From contig JANAVB010004175.1 in the NCBI GenBank assembly GCA_029216955.1, positions 1-64,000 on the forward strand: a stretch of DNA of 64,000 nt, read 5' to 3'. Origin of the DNA: Iris pallida. Taxonomy: Eukaryota; Streptophyta; Magnoliopsida; Asparagales; Iridaceae. Each line of letters opens with the position of its first letter. Positions within the stretch are counted from its first letter, which is position 1. The translations under genes were made by a program, and so were the position numbers. Below the pieces are notes generated by a model. That model was given only the letters and a program-made list of their open reading frames with translations, was not told the DNA's origin and did not search any database. Of this stretch, positions 33,093 to 42,722 are shown piece after piece.

Positions 33093-34124
33093 TTATTTGT
33101 TCAGCGCCGCCTGGAACACGGCCACCAGCGCATCATTCTGCGACTGGGTCAGCACATGCCCTTTCGGGTCGATGAATTGCAGACTGGTGCGGTTGTCGAG
33201 ATCGCCGACCTGCACTTTGTAATCACCATTTGGTAATTCCGGATCTTTCGCACCGACTGAATCCCAGTCGCTGCTGCTCAGTGACTTGTAGGTCACCTTC
33301 ATGCTGCCGGTTGAGCGGGTCGTGTCGGTCACTTCCATCCCGACGCGTTTCATTGCATCAGGCAGACGCTGCCATGCCACGTTGTATGGCGTACGCAGGA
33401 TCAGCAGTGGCAGGCCGGTATCATCTGCACCGCTCTGCACGTCAATGGCCCCATTCACCCGACCATAGGCCGCGTTTTCACTCGCCGTATCAATCTTGTC
33501 CATACCGGTGCTGATGTCATTCAGCATCTGCGCGGTGTAACGCTGGATCTGCACAGGCGAGGTAATGGTTTTACCATCCTGCTGGAGCTCCAGCAGACGA
33601 ACGGTTAACTGCTGCTGATAGCTCTGCGACTGTACGCTGATCTGGTAGCGGCCACGATACTGTTGATCTTCATCAGCACGGTTCCACTGCACCCAGTCCG
33701 TCGTCAGCTGCTGGCCTGCATCATTACGGGAGGCAATCGGGAATTTGTATGACTGCACCACGTTGACGACCTGCGACCAGACTGAACCGCGGCTGTTATC
33801 AATCATCAGCGCGCCGGTATTGTTGCTGAACTGTGCGCGGGTGCCGTTCATCAGCGCCAGCGGCTGGGCTGGCGGACGGATGTCGAGCTGCTTGCCGGTG
33901 GGTGCCTGACTGGTCGTGCGCGGCACGTCGAAATCACCACGCTGCACCGGCAGGATCATTCCGGCAGGCGCTTTCAGTTCATTTAACTGACTGGCTTCAA
34001 GATAAGATTCGTCACCGCTGACCTGGCGCTTATAACGCTGATCGCTTGAACAGGCCGACAACAGCATCAGGGTAGAAAGCCCCACCACTGTGGCTACTGT
34101 TGACCGCTTTACTGAGTAATTCAT
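33093..34124 (-). CDS. bamC: Outer-membrane assembly lipoprotein BamC
   Basis: Lipoprotein of the BAM beta-barrel assembly machine. Intact, 343 residues: signal with lipobox Leu-Ser-Ala-Cys (Cys25), then [20 protein letters not shown], which fits the unstructured N-terminal segment that binds BamD, and two helix-grip domains ([20 protein letters not shown] about residue 107; [20 protein letters not shown] about 233). Follows dapA by 14 bases in the usual dapA-bamC operon. Confidence 0.96.
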   Translation of the reverse strand: MNYSVKRSTVATVVGLSTLMLLSACSSDQRYKRQVSGDESYLEASQLNELKAPAGMILPVQRGDFDVPRTTSQAPTGKQLDIRPPAQPLALMNGTRAQFSNNTGALMIDNSRGSVWSQVVNVVQSYKFPIASRNDAGQQLTTDWVQWNRADEDQQYRGRYQISVQSQSYQQQLTVRLLELQQDGKTITSPVQIQRYTAQMLNDISTGMDKIDTASENAAYGRVNGAIDVQSGADDTGLPLLILRTPYNVAWQRLPDAMKRVGMEVTDTTRSTGSMKVTYKSLSSSDWDSVGAKDPELPNGDYKVQVGDLDNRTSLQFIDPKGHVLTQSQNDALVAVFQAALNK

Positions 34125-34138
34125 TCAAACTCCCTAAA

Positions 34139-35016
34139 TTATCGCAAACCCGCTTTCACCAGCGCCTGCTCCACTTTCGGCTGGCCGGCTGCAGTCAGTG
34201 GCGTCATTGGCAGACGCAGCGTGTCGTTAGCGATTAATCCTAGCTGTTTCGCAGCCCATTTCACCGGGATAGGATTGGGTTCACAGAAAAGCGTCTGGTG
34301 CAGATGCATCAGACGCTGATTCAGGCGGCGTGCCTCGACGAAATTGCCCTGCTGTGCGAGTTGACACAGTTCGACCATTTCGCGCGCAGCCACGTTGGCC
34401 GTCACCGAAATGACGCCTTTGCCGCCCAGTTGCATAAAGTCCAGCGCAGTCGCGTCATCGCCACTCACCAGAATGAATCTTCATTAACCAGCTCTTGGAT
34501 CTGACTAACCCGCGATAAGTTCCCGGTTGCCTCTTTGATTCCGATAATATTTTTGATTTCGGCCAGGCGGGCAACGGTTTCCGGCAGCATGTCACAACCG
34601 GTACGCGAGGGAACGTTATACAGCATCTGTGGCAGGCTGGTGCTATTCGCAATCGCTTTAAAGTGCTGGAACAGCCCTTCCTGCGTCGGACGGTTGTAAT
34701 ATGGGGTCACGGTCAGGCAACCCACAACGCCGGAATTTTCAAAACGCTTAGTCAGAGAGATGCCTTCAGCGGTGGCGTTTGCCCCGGTTCCGGCAATCAC
34801 CGGAATACGGCCATCGGCCAGCTCCAGGGTCAGCATCACCACATCACCATGTTCTTCATGGCTCAGGGTAGCAGATTCGCCTGTGGTGCCGACGGAAACG
34901 ATCGCCGCGGTGCCGCTGGCGACGTGATAATCAATCAGTTTTTTCAGACTCGACCGGCAGACATTACCGCTGTCATCCATTGGCGTAACGAGTGCAACAA
35001 TACTTCCCGTAAACAT
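34139..35016 (-). CDS. dapA: 4-hydroxy-tetrahydrodipicolinate synthase
   Basis: First committed step of lysine/diaminopimelate synthesis: condenses pyruvate with aspartate semialdehyde through a Schiff-base lysine. [20 protein letters not shown] start (ATG 35016), [87 protein letters not shown] with the catalytic Lys, then after one shift [20 protein letters not shown] and the end [10 protein letters not shown]. The single frame break (about 34474-34478) fits one lost A on the plus strand. Essential gene, 292 residues when repaired. Confidence 0.95.
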
Positions 35017-35159
35017 TGGCGATCCCCTCGACAAACAAGTGCTTCATGGTACGTTTTACACTTAGGGAAAAGCAAGCCAGCCACGCCATTCCCGCGCTTG
35101 TCAGCAGTTTTTTTTATGTTTACCTTATGGTTATTAGCGAAAGCAGAGGAAAAGCCATT

Positions 35160-35741
35160 TTGCCGCAATCTCAGCCCCATCATCTGGTGATCACCGCGCT
35201 CGGTGTTGACCGTCCGGGTATCGTCAACACCATTACCCGACACGTCAGCAGCTGCGGTTGCAATATTGAAGATAGCCGTCTTGCCATGCTTGGGGATGAG
35301 TTCACCTTTATCATGCTGCTGTCGGGCAGCTGGAACGCGATCACGCTGATTGAATCGACCCTGCCACTGAAAGGGGCAGAACTCGAACTGCTGATCGTTA
35401 TGAAGCGCACTAATGCCCGGCTCCGTCCGCCGATGCCCGACACCGCGTTCATTCAGGTTGAGGTGGCTGATTCGCCGCATATTATTGAACGCTTTACCGA
35501 TCTTATCGATAAGCATCAGATGAATGTGGCTGAACTGGTGTCACGCATTACGCCAGCGCAACACAATTTGCCACCTACGCTCTATATTCAAATGACCGCT
35601 CACAGTCCGACGCGAACCAGTGGCACCCCGTTTGAGCAGGCGTTTAATACCCTGTGTCAGGAGCTGAATGCCAAGGGAACGCTGCGTCTTTACAGTGTGT
35701 CAGATGCCGACAGCAGCGAATCTGTCAGCGCGGTACGTTAA
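35160..35741 (+). CDS. gcvR: Glycine cleavage system transcriptional repressor GcvR
   Basis: Two-ACT-domain protein that binds GcvA and blocks gcvTHP activation when glycine is absent. HHLVITALGVDRPGIVNTIT, RHVSSCGCNIEDSRLAMLGD, EFTFIMLLSGSWNAITLIES, then a second ACT domain (FIQVEVADSPHIIERFTDLI onward). The frame is open far upstream (35016), but homology begins at about 35175; I take TTG 35160, with GAGG 8-11 bases before it. An ATG at 35127 would add eleven residues. Intact, about 193 residues, divergent from dapA as in E. coli. Confidence 0.9.
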   Translation: MPQSQPHHLVITALGVDRPGIVNTITRHVSSCGCNIEDSRLAMLGDEFTFIMLLSGSWNAITLIESTLPLKGAELELLIVMKRTNARLRPPMPDTAFIQVEVADSPHIIERFTDLIDKHQMNVAELVSRITPAQHNLPPTLYIQMTAHSPTRTSGTPFEQAFNTLCQELNAKGTLRLYSVSDADSSESVSAVR

Positions 35742-35763
35742 GCTTTGGTCAATTAACCGGAGT

Positions 35764-35814
35764 TATTTCTCCACATTACTGCCACTGAAAGGTGATCGGC
35801 TATGTGGTGAAATA
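35764..35814 (+). repeat. Inverted repeat in the gcvR-bcp spacer
   Basis: TATTTCTCCACAT (35764-35776) and ATGTGGTGAAATA (35802-35814) are complementary at 12 of 13 positions across 25 bases. Without a T-run this is not an ordinary terminator; it may fold in the bcp leader or bind a regulator. Confidence 0.5.
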
Positions 35815-35898
35815 CCCCCTGATGGTAATTTTCCCTCTGGCCGTTTCGGACCGGATGGTGTATTACCCACAGCCTGAATAAGAAAATGGAGAGATGTG

Positions 35899-36366
35899 AT
35901 GAATCCACTGAAAGCCGGAGATACTGCACCCGCATTTAGCCTGCCCGATCAGGACGGCGAACACGTGAATCTGACCGACTTCCAGGGACAGCGCGTTCTG
36001 GTGTACTTTTACCCGAAAGCGATGACACCAGGCTGCACCGTGCAGGCGTGCGGTCTGCGTGACAACATGGATGAGTTGAAAAAAGCGGGCGTGGAAGTGC
36101 TGGGCATCAGCACCGACAAACCGGAAAAACTGTCAAAGTTTGTCGAAAAAGAGCTGCTGAACTTTACCCTGCTCTCCGATGAAAACCATGAAGTCTGCCA
36201 GGCGTTTGGCGTCTGGGGTGAAAAAACGTTTATGGGAAAAACCTATGACGGCATTCATCGCATCAGCTTCCTGATAGATGCTGAGGGCAGGATCGAAAAA
36301 GTGTTTGATAACTTTAAGACCTCGAATCATCACGACATGGTGCTGGATTACGTCAAGTCAGCCTGA
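35899..36366 (+). CDS. bcp: Thiol peroxidase Bcp (peroxiredoxin)
   Basis: Intact 155-residue thioredoxin-dependent peroxidase reducing H2O2 and organic hydroperoxides. MNPLKAGDTAPAFSLPDQDG, then YPKAMTPGCTVQACGLRDNM with peroxidatic Cys46 and Cys51, the expected CxxxxC arrangement. C-terminal GIHRISFLIDAEGRIEKVFD. ATG 35899 with GGAG 8 bases before; the GTG codon directly before it is too close to the site. Confidence 0.96.
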   Translation: MNPLKAGDTAPAFSLPDQDGEHVNLTDFQGQRVLVYFYPKAMTPGCTVQACGLRDNMDELKKAGVEVLGISTDKPEKLSKFVEKELLNFTLLSDENHEVCQAFGVWGEKTFMGKTYDGIHRISFLIDAEGRIEKVFDNFKTSNHHDMVLDYVKSA

Positions 36367-36373
36367 TGTTGAG

Positions 36374-36400
36374 GGGCGCGGTAGCCTTAACGCCGCGCCC
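36374..36400. terminator. GC hairpin after bcp
   Basis: Perfect stem GGGCGCGG (36374-36381) / CCGCGCCC (36393-36400). No T-run follows on either strand, so termination strength is doubtful. It lies between convergent bcp and the diguanylate cyclase gene. Confidence 0.5.
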
Positions 36401-36465
36401 TGCTTAGCTGCCTCTTCCCCGCCCGTTTTTATCCTGCCGTTGCGAAATACTCTGAGTTCACGCGA

Positions 36466-38031
36466 TTACGCGGCGGCCACGATAACGCAGTTGCGCCCGG
36501 CATTTTTCGCTTCATAGAGTGCCGCATCCGCCTGTTTTAAACTGCCTTCAAGCCCGGCATCCTGCGAACCATTCCAGGCCGCGACGCCGATAGACAAGGT
36601 TATGCGTCCCACGTCGGTGAGCCAGGCTTCTGCAATACCCAGTCGCACGCGCTCGGCGATAATCTGCGCCTCATCCAGCGCCGTTCCCGGCAGCAGCATC
36701 AGAAACTCCTCTCCGCCGTTGCGGCACACCACGTCAGACTGACGGGCGCTGGCACGCAGCGTGCTAGCGACCTGCTGAATCACCCGGTCACCCACATCGT
36801 GGCCCCAGCTATCGTTGACGTTTTTAAAGTGATCGATATCCAGCGCCAGCACCGAGAAAGGCTGGCGTAGCGTGCGGTAATACTCCAGTACCGCATTAAG
36901 ACCACGCCGATTCAGCAACTGAGTCAGGGGATCGGTCTGGGCTTCCGAACTCAGACGACCGATCTTATCCTGCACCAGTCCGATGCCGGTGAGCAGCGCG
37001 CGCTTGACCTGCGCCGCCTCAAAATACCAGGCACTGATGCCGCCAATCTCTTTTGATACGCCCTGCGCATCCATCCGGCTGGCTTTGCGGGCAAGCTGGA
37101 ACAGCGGGCGGGCAATCAGCCGTGCCAGCACCAACGCAACCAGCAGGGTCAGCAGCGCGAACGGCACCGAGTTTTTCAGGACTTTCATTAACAGGCCTGA
37201 GAGCGGGTTCAGCGTGACGTTAATCGGCTTTAGCGCCACCACCGTCCAGCCGGTGGTCGGCACGACGGCATAGCCCGCCAGCTGCGTGGACTCACCTGCA
37301 CCCGCAAGCATCAGCGAGCCATTGGTCTTCTCGTCACGCGGACTGACGATGGCGGGCAGAACTTTACCAATCAGCTGACGATTCTGGTGATACAACACCT
37401 CATTATTACTGTCGAGCACATAGACCGTGGTGCCATCACGGTAGAATTGTTCACCCAGTAACGCATTCAGAATGCTTTTTTTCTTCAGATAGATTGTGCC
37501 GCCGATGTAGCCCAGATAGTCGCCATCGGGACTCCAGATTGGCCAGGAGACAAACACCAGCAGATTATTGGCTGCAGAAAGGGTCGGTTTACTGATAATC
37601 GGCTGCCGCAGCGTCAGCGCTTCGCGGGAGGCGTCACTGGTGACACGCATCCCTTTCAGCGTCAGGGATTCGGGGGAGATCGCTTTGATCGCGCCCTGCT
37701 CATCCACCACGGCCACCGAGTTGAAACTGGTGGTCTGCTCACGCAGACGATTGACTTCGCTATTCAGCAGCTCTTCATTATTAAAATCACGGCTTAGCTG
37801 GTTGGCGCTGTAGTGCAGCTGTGACTGCGCCAGCTGGAAAAAGATTTCACTGGTTGAGGCCAGCTTGGCGGCATAGGCCCGGTTAGCCTCAAGCGTGGTG
37901 TCAATCAGTACCTGGCGCTGCACCCGCCAGGTGGCGTAGAGCGTATTCGCGAGCGTGATAACAATGCTGACAATCACCAGCAGGGCGATCAGATTGCGCA
38001 AGTCGGCCTTGGGCCGAAAGAGCTTTAGCAT
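36466..38031 (-). CDS. Membrane diguanylate cyclase with periplasmic sensor
   Basis: Makes cyclic di-GMP from two GTP. Intact, 521 residues: membrane span 12-32, a periplasmic double-Cache-like sensor (about 40-285, with WPIWSPDGDYLGYIGGTIYL), second span 288-308, a HAMP-like linker, and a GGDEF domain from about 365. The active loop is GGEEF at 439-443 and the inhibitory I-site RxxD is intact at 430-433, five residues before it. TDPLTQLLNRRGLN, ALDIDHFKNVNDSWGHDVGD and ITLSIGVAAW are typical. Single transcription unit; the ligand is unknown. E. coli carries hyf and perM genes at this place instead. No symbol is safe among the many paralogues. Confidence 0.93.
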   Translation of the reverse strand: MLKLFRPKADLRNLIALLVIVSIVITLANTLYATWRVQRQVLIDTTLEANRAYAAKLASTSEIFFQLAQSQLHYSANQLSRDFNNEELLNSEVNRLREQTTSFNSVAVVDEQGAIKAISPESLTLKGMRVTSDASREALTLRQPIISKPTLSAANNLLVFVSWPIWSPDGDYLGYIGGTIYLKKKSILNALLGEQFYRDGTTVYVLDSNNEVLYHQNRQLIGKVLPAIVSPRDEKTNGSLMLAGAGESTQLAGYAVVPTTGWTVVALKPINVTLNPLSGLLMKVLKNSVPFALLTLLVALVLARLIARPLFQLARKASRMDAQGVSKEIGGISAWYFEAAQVKRALLTGIGLVQDKIGRLSSEAQTDPLTQLLNRRGLNAVLEYYRTLRQPFSVLALDIDHFKNVNDSWGHDVGDRVIQQVASTLRASARQSDVVCRNGGEEFLMLLPGTALDEAQIIAERVRLGIAEAWLTDVGRITLSIGVAAWNGSQDAGLEGSLKQADAALYEAKNAGRNCVIVAAA

Positions 38032-38192
38032 GGCGTCGCCGCCCTGGAGAAGAGTGTCATGTCGTGAATGCCTGATTATTTTTTTAATGTGTGCCAGAAG
38101 CCCTGATAGCCGGGCTTAAGTCTACACTGTGTCGGCATTTTTGAGCAGCATTAAGACAAATATCACCCCGCTTAATACAGATTTAGCTGGCA

Positions 38193-39023
38193 CTAATCGA
38201 TTAACCCCTGACTATCGTAAAATGGCCAGGGTCCCGAAAAGTGGCCTATCGCGCACTGATGCGTGACCATTCCCTGCACAGGCTGCCAGCAATGGAGCAA
38301 AAAGCCAGGCGGCTCCAGAATAAAGTGAGCCGGCCCCTCCGGATGCAGATCCAGAGCCACCTGATGCGACACGCCTGGTGCGACACAGGCCAGGGTTCCG
38401 GCAAAGCGGGTCTGCAGGCTGCGATGCAGATGACCACAGAGCACCCGCTCAACCTGCGGATGGCGGGCAATGATCGCCTCAAGTGCCTCAGGATGGCGTA
38501 ACCGTTGCCGATCCATATGCGCAATGCCACAGGCAAAAGGGGGATGATGCAGCATCACCAGCGTGGGCTGATCCGCGGCCTCGCGCAGTGCCTGATCCAG
38601 CCATTGCAACTGCTGCTCATCCACCTCGCCCCACGGCTGTTGCGGTACGCTGGAGTCCAGGGCCAGCAGCCTGACGCCGCCCACGCTAAGCTGCCAGTTC
38701 AGGGTTGGTCCCGCCTGCAGGTAGGTGTGATCCGGGAAGGCAGCCCGCAGTGCCTGGCGATCGTCGTGATTGCCCGCCATCAGATAAAAGGGCAACTGGA
38801 GGCGCTGCAGGGCTTCGCGCAGCGTCTGGTACTCTTCCGGCCTGCCAAAATCGACCAGGTCGCCGGTAATCACCACCACATCGGGGCGCGGCTGCAGCGC
38901 GTTAAGAGTATCGATAACCTGCAGTAAAGCAGCATGGGTATCCACCTGTTTATAAGAGAGACGACCAAAGGCCTTGATATGCAGATCGCTGATTTGAGCG
39001 ATGACCGTGGGTTGAACAGACAC
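38193..39023 (-). CDS. Calcineurin-like metallophosphoesterase (GpdQ/CpdA type)
   Basis: Intact 276-residue dinuclear-metal phosphodiesterase. Motifs: ISDLHI (Asp13, His15), GDLVD (Asp55), GNHD (Asn85-His86-Asp87), LVMLHHPPF, and GHLHR. The set with a C-terminal cap is typical of GpdQ glycerophosphodiesterase and CpdA. Start GTG 39023 with GGAG 7 bases upstream, 10 bases after the ABC ATPase stop, so it is the last gene of the operon. The neighbour transporter suggests that the substrate is an imported phosphodiester or phosphonate ester; that is inference. No signal peptide, so it acts in the cytoplasm. Confidence 0.88.
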   Translation of the reverse strand: MSVQPTVIAQISDLHIKAFGRLSYKQVDTHAALLQVIDTLNALQPRPDVVVITGDLVDFGRPEEYQTLREALQRLQLPFYLMAGNHDDRQALRAAFPDHTYLQAGPTLNWQLSVGGVRLLALDSSVPQQPWGEVDEQQLQWLDQALREAADQPTLVMLHHPPFACGIAHMDRQRLRHPEALEAIIARHPQVERVLCGHLHRSLQTRFAGTLACVAPGVSHQVALDLHPEGPAHFILEPPGFLLHCWQPVQGMVTHQCAIGHFSGPWPFYDSQGLID

Positions 39024-39033
39024 AACAGACTCC

Positions 39034-40016
39034 TTAGCAACTAAATTCCAGCGCGGCCTGGCGGGTCAGCGACCAGCTGATGCGCTGTCCCGCCTGCCAG
39101 ATTTCGCGGGCATGACGCTCGACCTGAATGGGGTTATCCAGCCCGATATCGATCAGTAAGCGCTGCGAGGCGCCAAGAAACGTACTGCCCACCACCACAC
39201 CGCGCTGGGCATAGCGTGTGTCGTCGGCCAGCAGCACATCTTCCGGGCGGCAAAAACGCAGGGGATGACCGTCGGGATCGTGCGCAATGCAGTTAATGGC
39301 GCCCACAAAATCCGCCACAAAGCGGGAGGCCGGGCGCTGATAATTCCCTGCGGAGTATCCAACTGCACCAGACGGCCCTGCTCCATCACCGCGATGCGAT
39401 CGCCCAGCGCCATCGCCTCCTGCTGATCGTGGGTGACGTAAACCGCGGTAATCGCCAGCCGCTTGAGCAGCGCGCCGATCTCCAGTCGCAGCCGATCGCG
39501 CAGCCTGGCGTCAAGCGCCGCCAGCGGCTCATCGAACAACAGGACTTTAGGCCGGGCGGCCAGCGCACGTGCCAGCGCCACCCGCTGCTTCTGCCCGCCG
39601 GACAATTTATCAATCGCCCGGTGGGACAGATGTGTCAGGTCAACCAGTGCCAGCATCTCCGCGACCCGCGCGTCACGCTCGGCACGTGGCACGCCCTGCA
39701 CCTTCAGTCCATAGGCGACGTTCTGCGCCACGTTGAGCGTCGGGAACAGCGCGTAGTTCTGAAACACCATGCCAACATTGCGTTTCTCAATCGGCAGCGC
39801 GGTGACGTTACGCTTGTCAAACCAGATCTCTCCCGGGGGATCGCTGCTATCCAGACCGCTGATAATACGCAGCAGCGTGGTTTTGCCACAGCCTGACGGC
39901 CCCAGTAGTACCAGTGTTTCACCGGCGTGAACCTGCAGGTCGAGCGGATGCAGCGCGACCTGCTGATTAAAGCGACGCGAGCAGTGGCGCAGCGTCACGT
40001 TGACGGCCTCATTCAT
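39034..40016 (-). CDS. ABC transporter ATP-binding protein (spermidine/phosphonate/iron-type)
   Basis: Import ATPase of the PotA/FbpC/PhnT class. Walker A LGPSGCGKTTLLRIISGLDS, Q-loop VGMVFQNYALFPTLNVAQNV, signature [20 protein letters not shown], Walker B VLLFDEPLAALDARLRDRLR and switch VTHDQQEAMALGDRIAVMEQ are all intact. The C-terminal TOBE-like domain (FVGAINCIAHDPDGHPLRFC, VGSTFLGASQRLLIDIGLDN) is in another frame: one T appears lost near 39340-39345. Start ATG 40016 overlaps the permease stop (ATGA). About 327 residues. Confidence 0.9.
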
Positions 40017-40827
40017 ACGGTTTCCTCTCTCTGCTGCCGCGAAGATTGCCGTTCCAGCCAGTGATTACAGGCGTTGAGCAACAGCAGCAGCGGTAAAATC
40101 ATCATAATAAAGATCAGGGTATAGGCGGACCCGACTTCCAGCCGCATCGAGGTGTAGCTGTCGGCCAGACCGACCGGCAGGGTTTTGGTCAGTGGCGTGT
40201 GCAGCATCCAGGTAATGTTGAACTCCCCCACCGACAGGGTGATCACCATAAATGCGCCCGCCAGAATGCCGTTGCGGCAGTTCGGGACGACCACGGTAAA
40301 GAAGCGGCGCCAGAAGCCCGCCCCCAGGCTGGCGGCGGCTTCTTCAAGGCGCGGCAGATCAATTGCCTGCATCACCGACAGCACCGGTCGGATCATAAAG
40401 GGCAAGGTAAAGAGCACATGGCCGATCAGGATAAAGAGCCAGCTGTCGCGCAACGCGCTGAACTGACCATAGAGCAGAATGATGCCCAGAGCGGTGGCGA
40501 GGCCCGGCAATGCGACTGGCAGCATCAGGCACTCCTCAATGCGGCTGGCCCAGCGTGACGGTGATTTCAGTAAGCCCCAGGCGGCCGGCACGCCAGCGAT
40601 AACCGTCACCGCCAGACAACTCAGAGCGATCAGCAGCGACAGCCAGAAGGTGTCGGCATACATCTGCCACACCTGTTCCACCCACTTCAGCGTCAGGCCG
40701 CTGCGCAGGCCAGTGAAATAGTTCTGCGTGACGCCCGCCAGCATCGAGAGCACAACCGGCACAATCATAAACAGCGCGGTGAGGCTGGTGATCACCACCT
40801 GCAGCCAGAACAGCCCCCGGCGTTCAT
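40013..40827 (-). CDS. ABC transporter permease (second subunit)
   Basis: Inner-membrane permease of the binding-protein type with about six spans; the EAA loop is LEEAAASLGAGFWRRFFTVV (about 40270-40340). From GLFWLQVVITSLTALFMIVP on the frame is open to 40013. The ATG (40827) overlaps the stop of the preceding permease by ATGA, but one base seems missing within the first four codons (about 40815-40822), without which the annotated frame has only internal starts. About 271 residues. Similar to PotC/PhnV/FbpB-type permeases. Confidence 0.87.
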
Positions 40828-41700
40828 GCCTTCTCCTTACGGCGGGCAGCCAGTCCGTTCGCCAGCATCAGCGCCAGCCAGGCCACCGCCCCCATCACCA
40901 CCGAAAGCGCCGCTGCGGTGGCAAAGTTGGCGTAATTAGTGAACTCGCCATAAATGGTCAGCGGCAGCACCGCGAGCTCTGTGCCAAGGGTAAATGCGGT
41001 GCCAAAGGCGCCCATGCTGGTGGCGAAACAGAGCGCGCCGCAGGAGAGCAGCGCCGGTTTCAGCCCAGGAATGATGACGTCAATGATGATGCGCCACTGG
41101 CTGGCACCCAGCGATCGGGCGGCCTCTTCCAGCGAACGGTCCAGCTTTTCACTGGCCGCCACCAGCGTCACGATGGCGCGCGGCAGCGAAAAATAGAGAT
41201 AGCCAATAAATAAGCCGCTGAGCGAATAAGCAAGGACCCAGCGCTCATGAAACAGGCTGAGACTGAGTTGCGCCAGAACACCCTGACGCCCCGCCAGCAT
41301 GACCATCAGAAATCCCACCACCACGCCCGGAAAGGCCAGCGGAAAGGTCAGCAGCGCCAGCAGCGTGCCTCGCCCGGTTAAAGCGCTGCCGTGCCAGAAA
41401 GCAGCCCACCACCGCAGCAATCAGCAGCGTCACCAGCGTAACTGCCGCCGAGAGCAGCACGGTATTCAGCAGGCTTTGCAGATATTGCGGCTGGCTGATT
41501 ACCGTCCAGTAGCCGCTGTGGTGAGTCGTGCGATCCTCCGTCATACCGATCTGCAACAGACGAGCAAACGGCAACAGCCAGAAGGCAGCAAAGAACAGCA
41601 GCGCAGGCAGCAGCATCCACGGCCAGTTTGCCCCCAGCGGCCGAAGGCGGTGGCGAACCGGGCCGCCAGCAGCAAACGGATTGATCTCTGAGAGTGACAT
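40824..41700 (-). CDS. ABC transporter permease (first subunit)
   Basis: Inner-membrane permease. N-terminal half MSLSEINPFAAGGPVRHRLR, a first span MLLPALLFFAAFWLLPFARL, then NTVLLSAAVTLVTLLIAAVV; C-terminal half with the EAA loop LEEAARSLGASQWRIIIDVI and a last span near 40850-40900. The halves are in different frames: an extra G near 41380-41390 would explain it. Start ATG 41700 overlaps the binding-protein stop (TGATG); the stop overlaps the next permease. About 292 residues. Confidence 0.87.
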
Positions 41701-42722
41701 CAGCGGATCTCGCTCAGATAACGGGCGGAGAAACTCTTCTGCGCGTCGGCCATCTGCTGATAATCCACCGTGTGAGCGCGCGCATAGTCGCTGTCAGGCA
41801 GAAAATATTTCTTCGCTTCGGGTGACATCGCCCCCGCCCGGACCGGACGCAGCCAGGCATTAGCCCAGATCGCCTGACCAGCATCTGACAGCACGAAATC
41901 GATCACTTTCTTACCATTGGACGGATGCGGCGCGTTTTTCACCAGACTGATGACGTAAGGCACCGTGACCGTCCCCTCGCTGGGGATCACAAATTCCACA
42001 TTGGCGTGATCTTTATAGCGGGCGCGATAGGCATTGAAGTCGTAGTCGATCAGAATCGGGATTTCGCCTGAAATCAGCCGGGCATAGGCGGTCTGCTTAG
42101 GCACAATCGGCTGGTTACGTTGCAGCGCTTTGAACCAGTTGATGGCCGGGGTGAAGTCATGCAGGTTGCCGCCTTTGGCCTGATTCACCGCGACGGCTGC
42201 AACATAGCCCACAAAGGCGCTTGCCGGATCAAGATAGCCCACCATGCCTTTATATTCCGGCTTCAGCAGATCATCCCAGGAACGCGGCACCGGCGCGCCA
42301 CCCAGCGCATCAACGTTGACCATAAAGCCCATGGTACCGGAGTGCAGCGCTACCCACTTACCAGCAGGATCTTTCATGCCTGCCGGGATCTGATCCCAGT
42401 TTGCCGGTTTGTAAGCGCTGACCACGTCTGCGCTGACTGCCTGAATGCCGAAGCTGACGCCGTAATAGACCACGTCGGCGACCGGATTGCTTTTCTCGGC
42501 GACCAGTTGCGCCAGCGCCTGACCCGAATTTTTATTATCCTGCGGCACATGAATGCCCGTCGTTTTTTCGATCGCCTGGAGCTGTGTCGCCCAGTCGGCC
42601 CACTCTGGCGGGCAGTTGTAGCAGATAGCATTTTCTGCCGCCTGCGCCCACGATGAGGCAAGCGTGCATCCGGCCAGCAGCGCAGCGCTGGCGATAGGTT
42701 TGAAGTTAACGGTGAGTGACAT
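41700..42722 (-). CDS. ABC transporter periplasmic substrate-binding protein
   Basis: Intact, 340 residues, with a cleavable signal (MSLTVNFKPIASAALLAGCT..., cleavage after Ala-Gln-Ala near residue 28). Type-II binding-protein fold of the PotD/FbpA/PhnS group: TTGIHVPQDNKNSGQALAQL, ADVVYYGVSFGIQAVSADVV, YKGMVGYLDPASAFVGYVAA, ISGEIPILIDYDFNAYRARY, GKKVIDFVLSDAGQAIWANA. Ligand not readable from sequence; phosphonate, phosphodiester, polyamine or metal are all possible for this fold. ATG 42722 follows AGGGGAAC; it lies inside the end of the upstream regulator gene (overlap 42706-42722). Confidence 0.88.
   Translation of the reverse strand: MSLTVNFKPIASAALLAGCTLASSWAQAAENAICYNCPPEWADWATQLQAIEKTTGIHVPQDNKNSGQALAQLVAEKSNPVADVVYYGVSFGIQAVSADVVSAYKPANWDQIPAGMKDPAGKWVALHSGTMGFMVNVDALGGAPVPRSWDDLLKPEYKGMVGYLDPASAFVGYVAAVAVNQAKGGNLHDFTPAINWFKALQRNQPIVPKQTAYARLISGEIPILIDYDFNAYRARYKDHANVEFVIPSEGTVTVPYVISLVKNAPHPSNGKKVIDFVLSDAGQAIWANAWLRPVRAGAMSPEAKKYFLPDSDYARAHTVDYQQMADAQKSFSARYLSEIR

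Noticed and set aside
35016..35159. N-terminal extension of GcvR of 48 residues
   Set aside because: It overlaps the dapA start, lacks homology, and a start with a ribosome site exists at 35160.
36374..36400. REP/ERIC-type repeat after bcp
   Set aside because: Only one hairpin, no second copy in the window and no ERIC consensus; kept as a plain hairpin.
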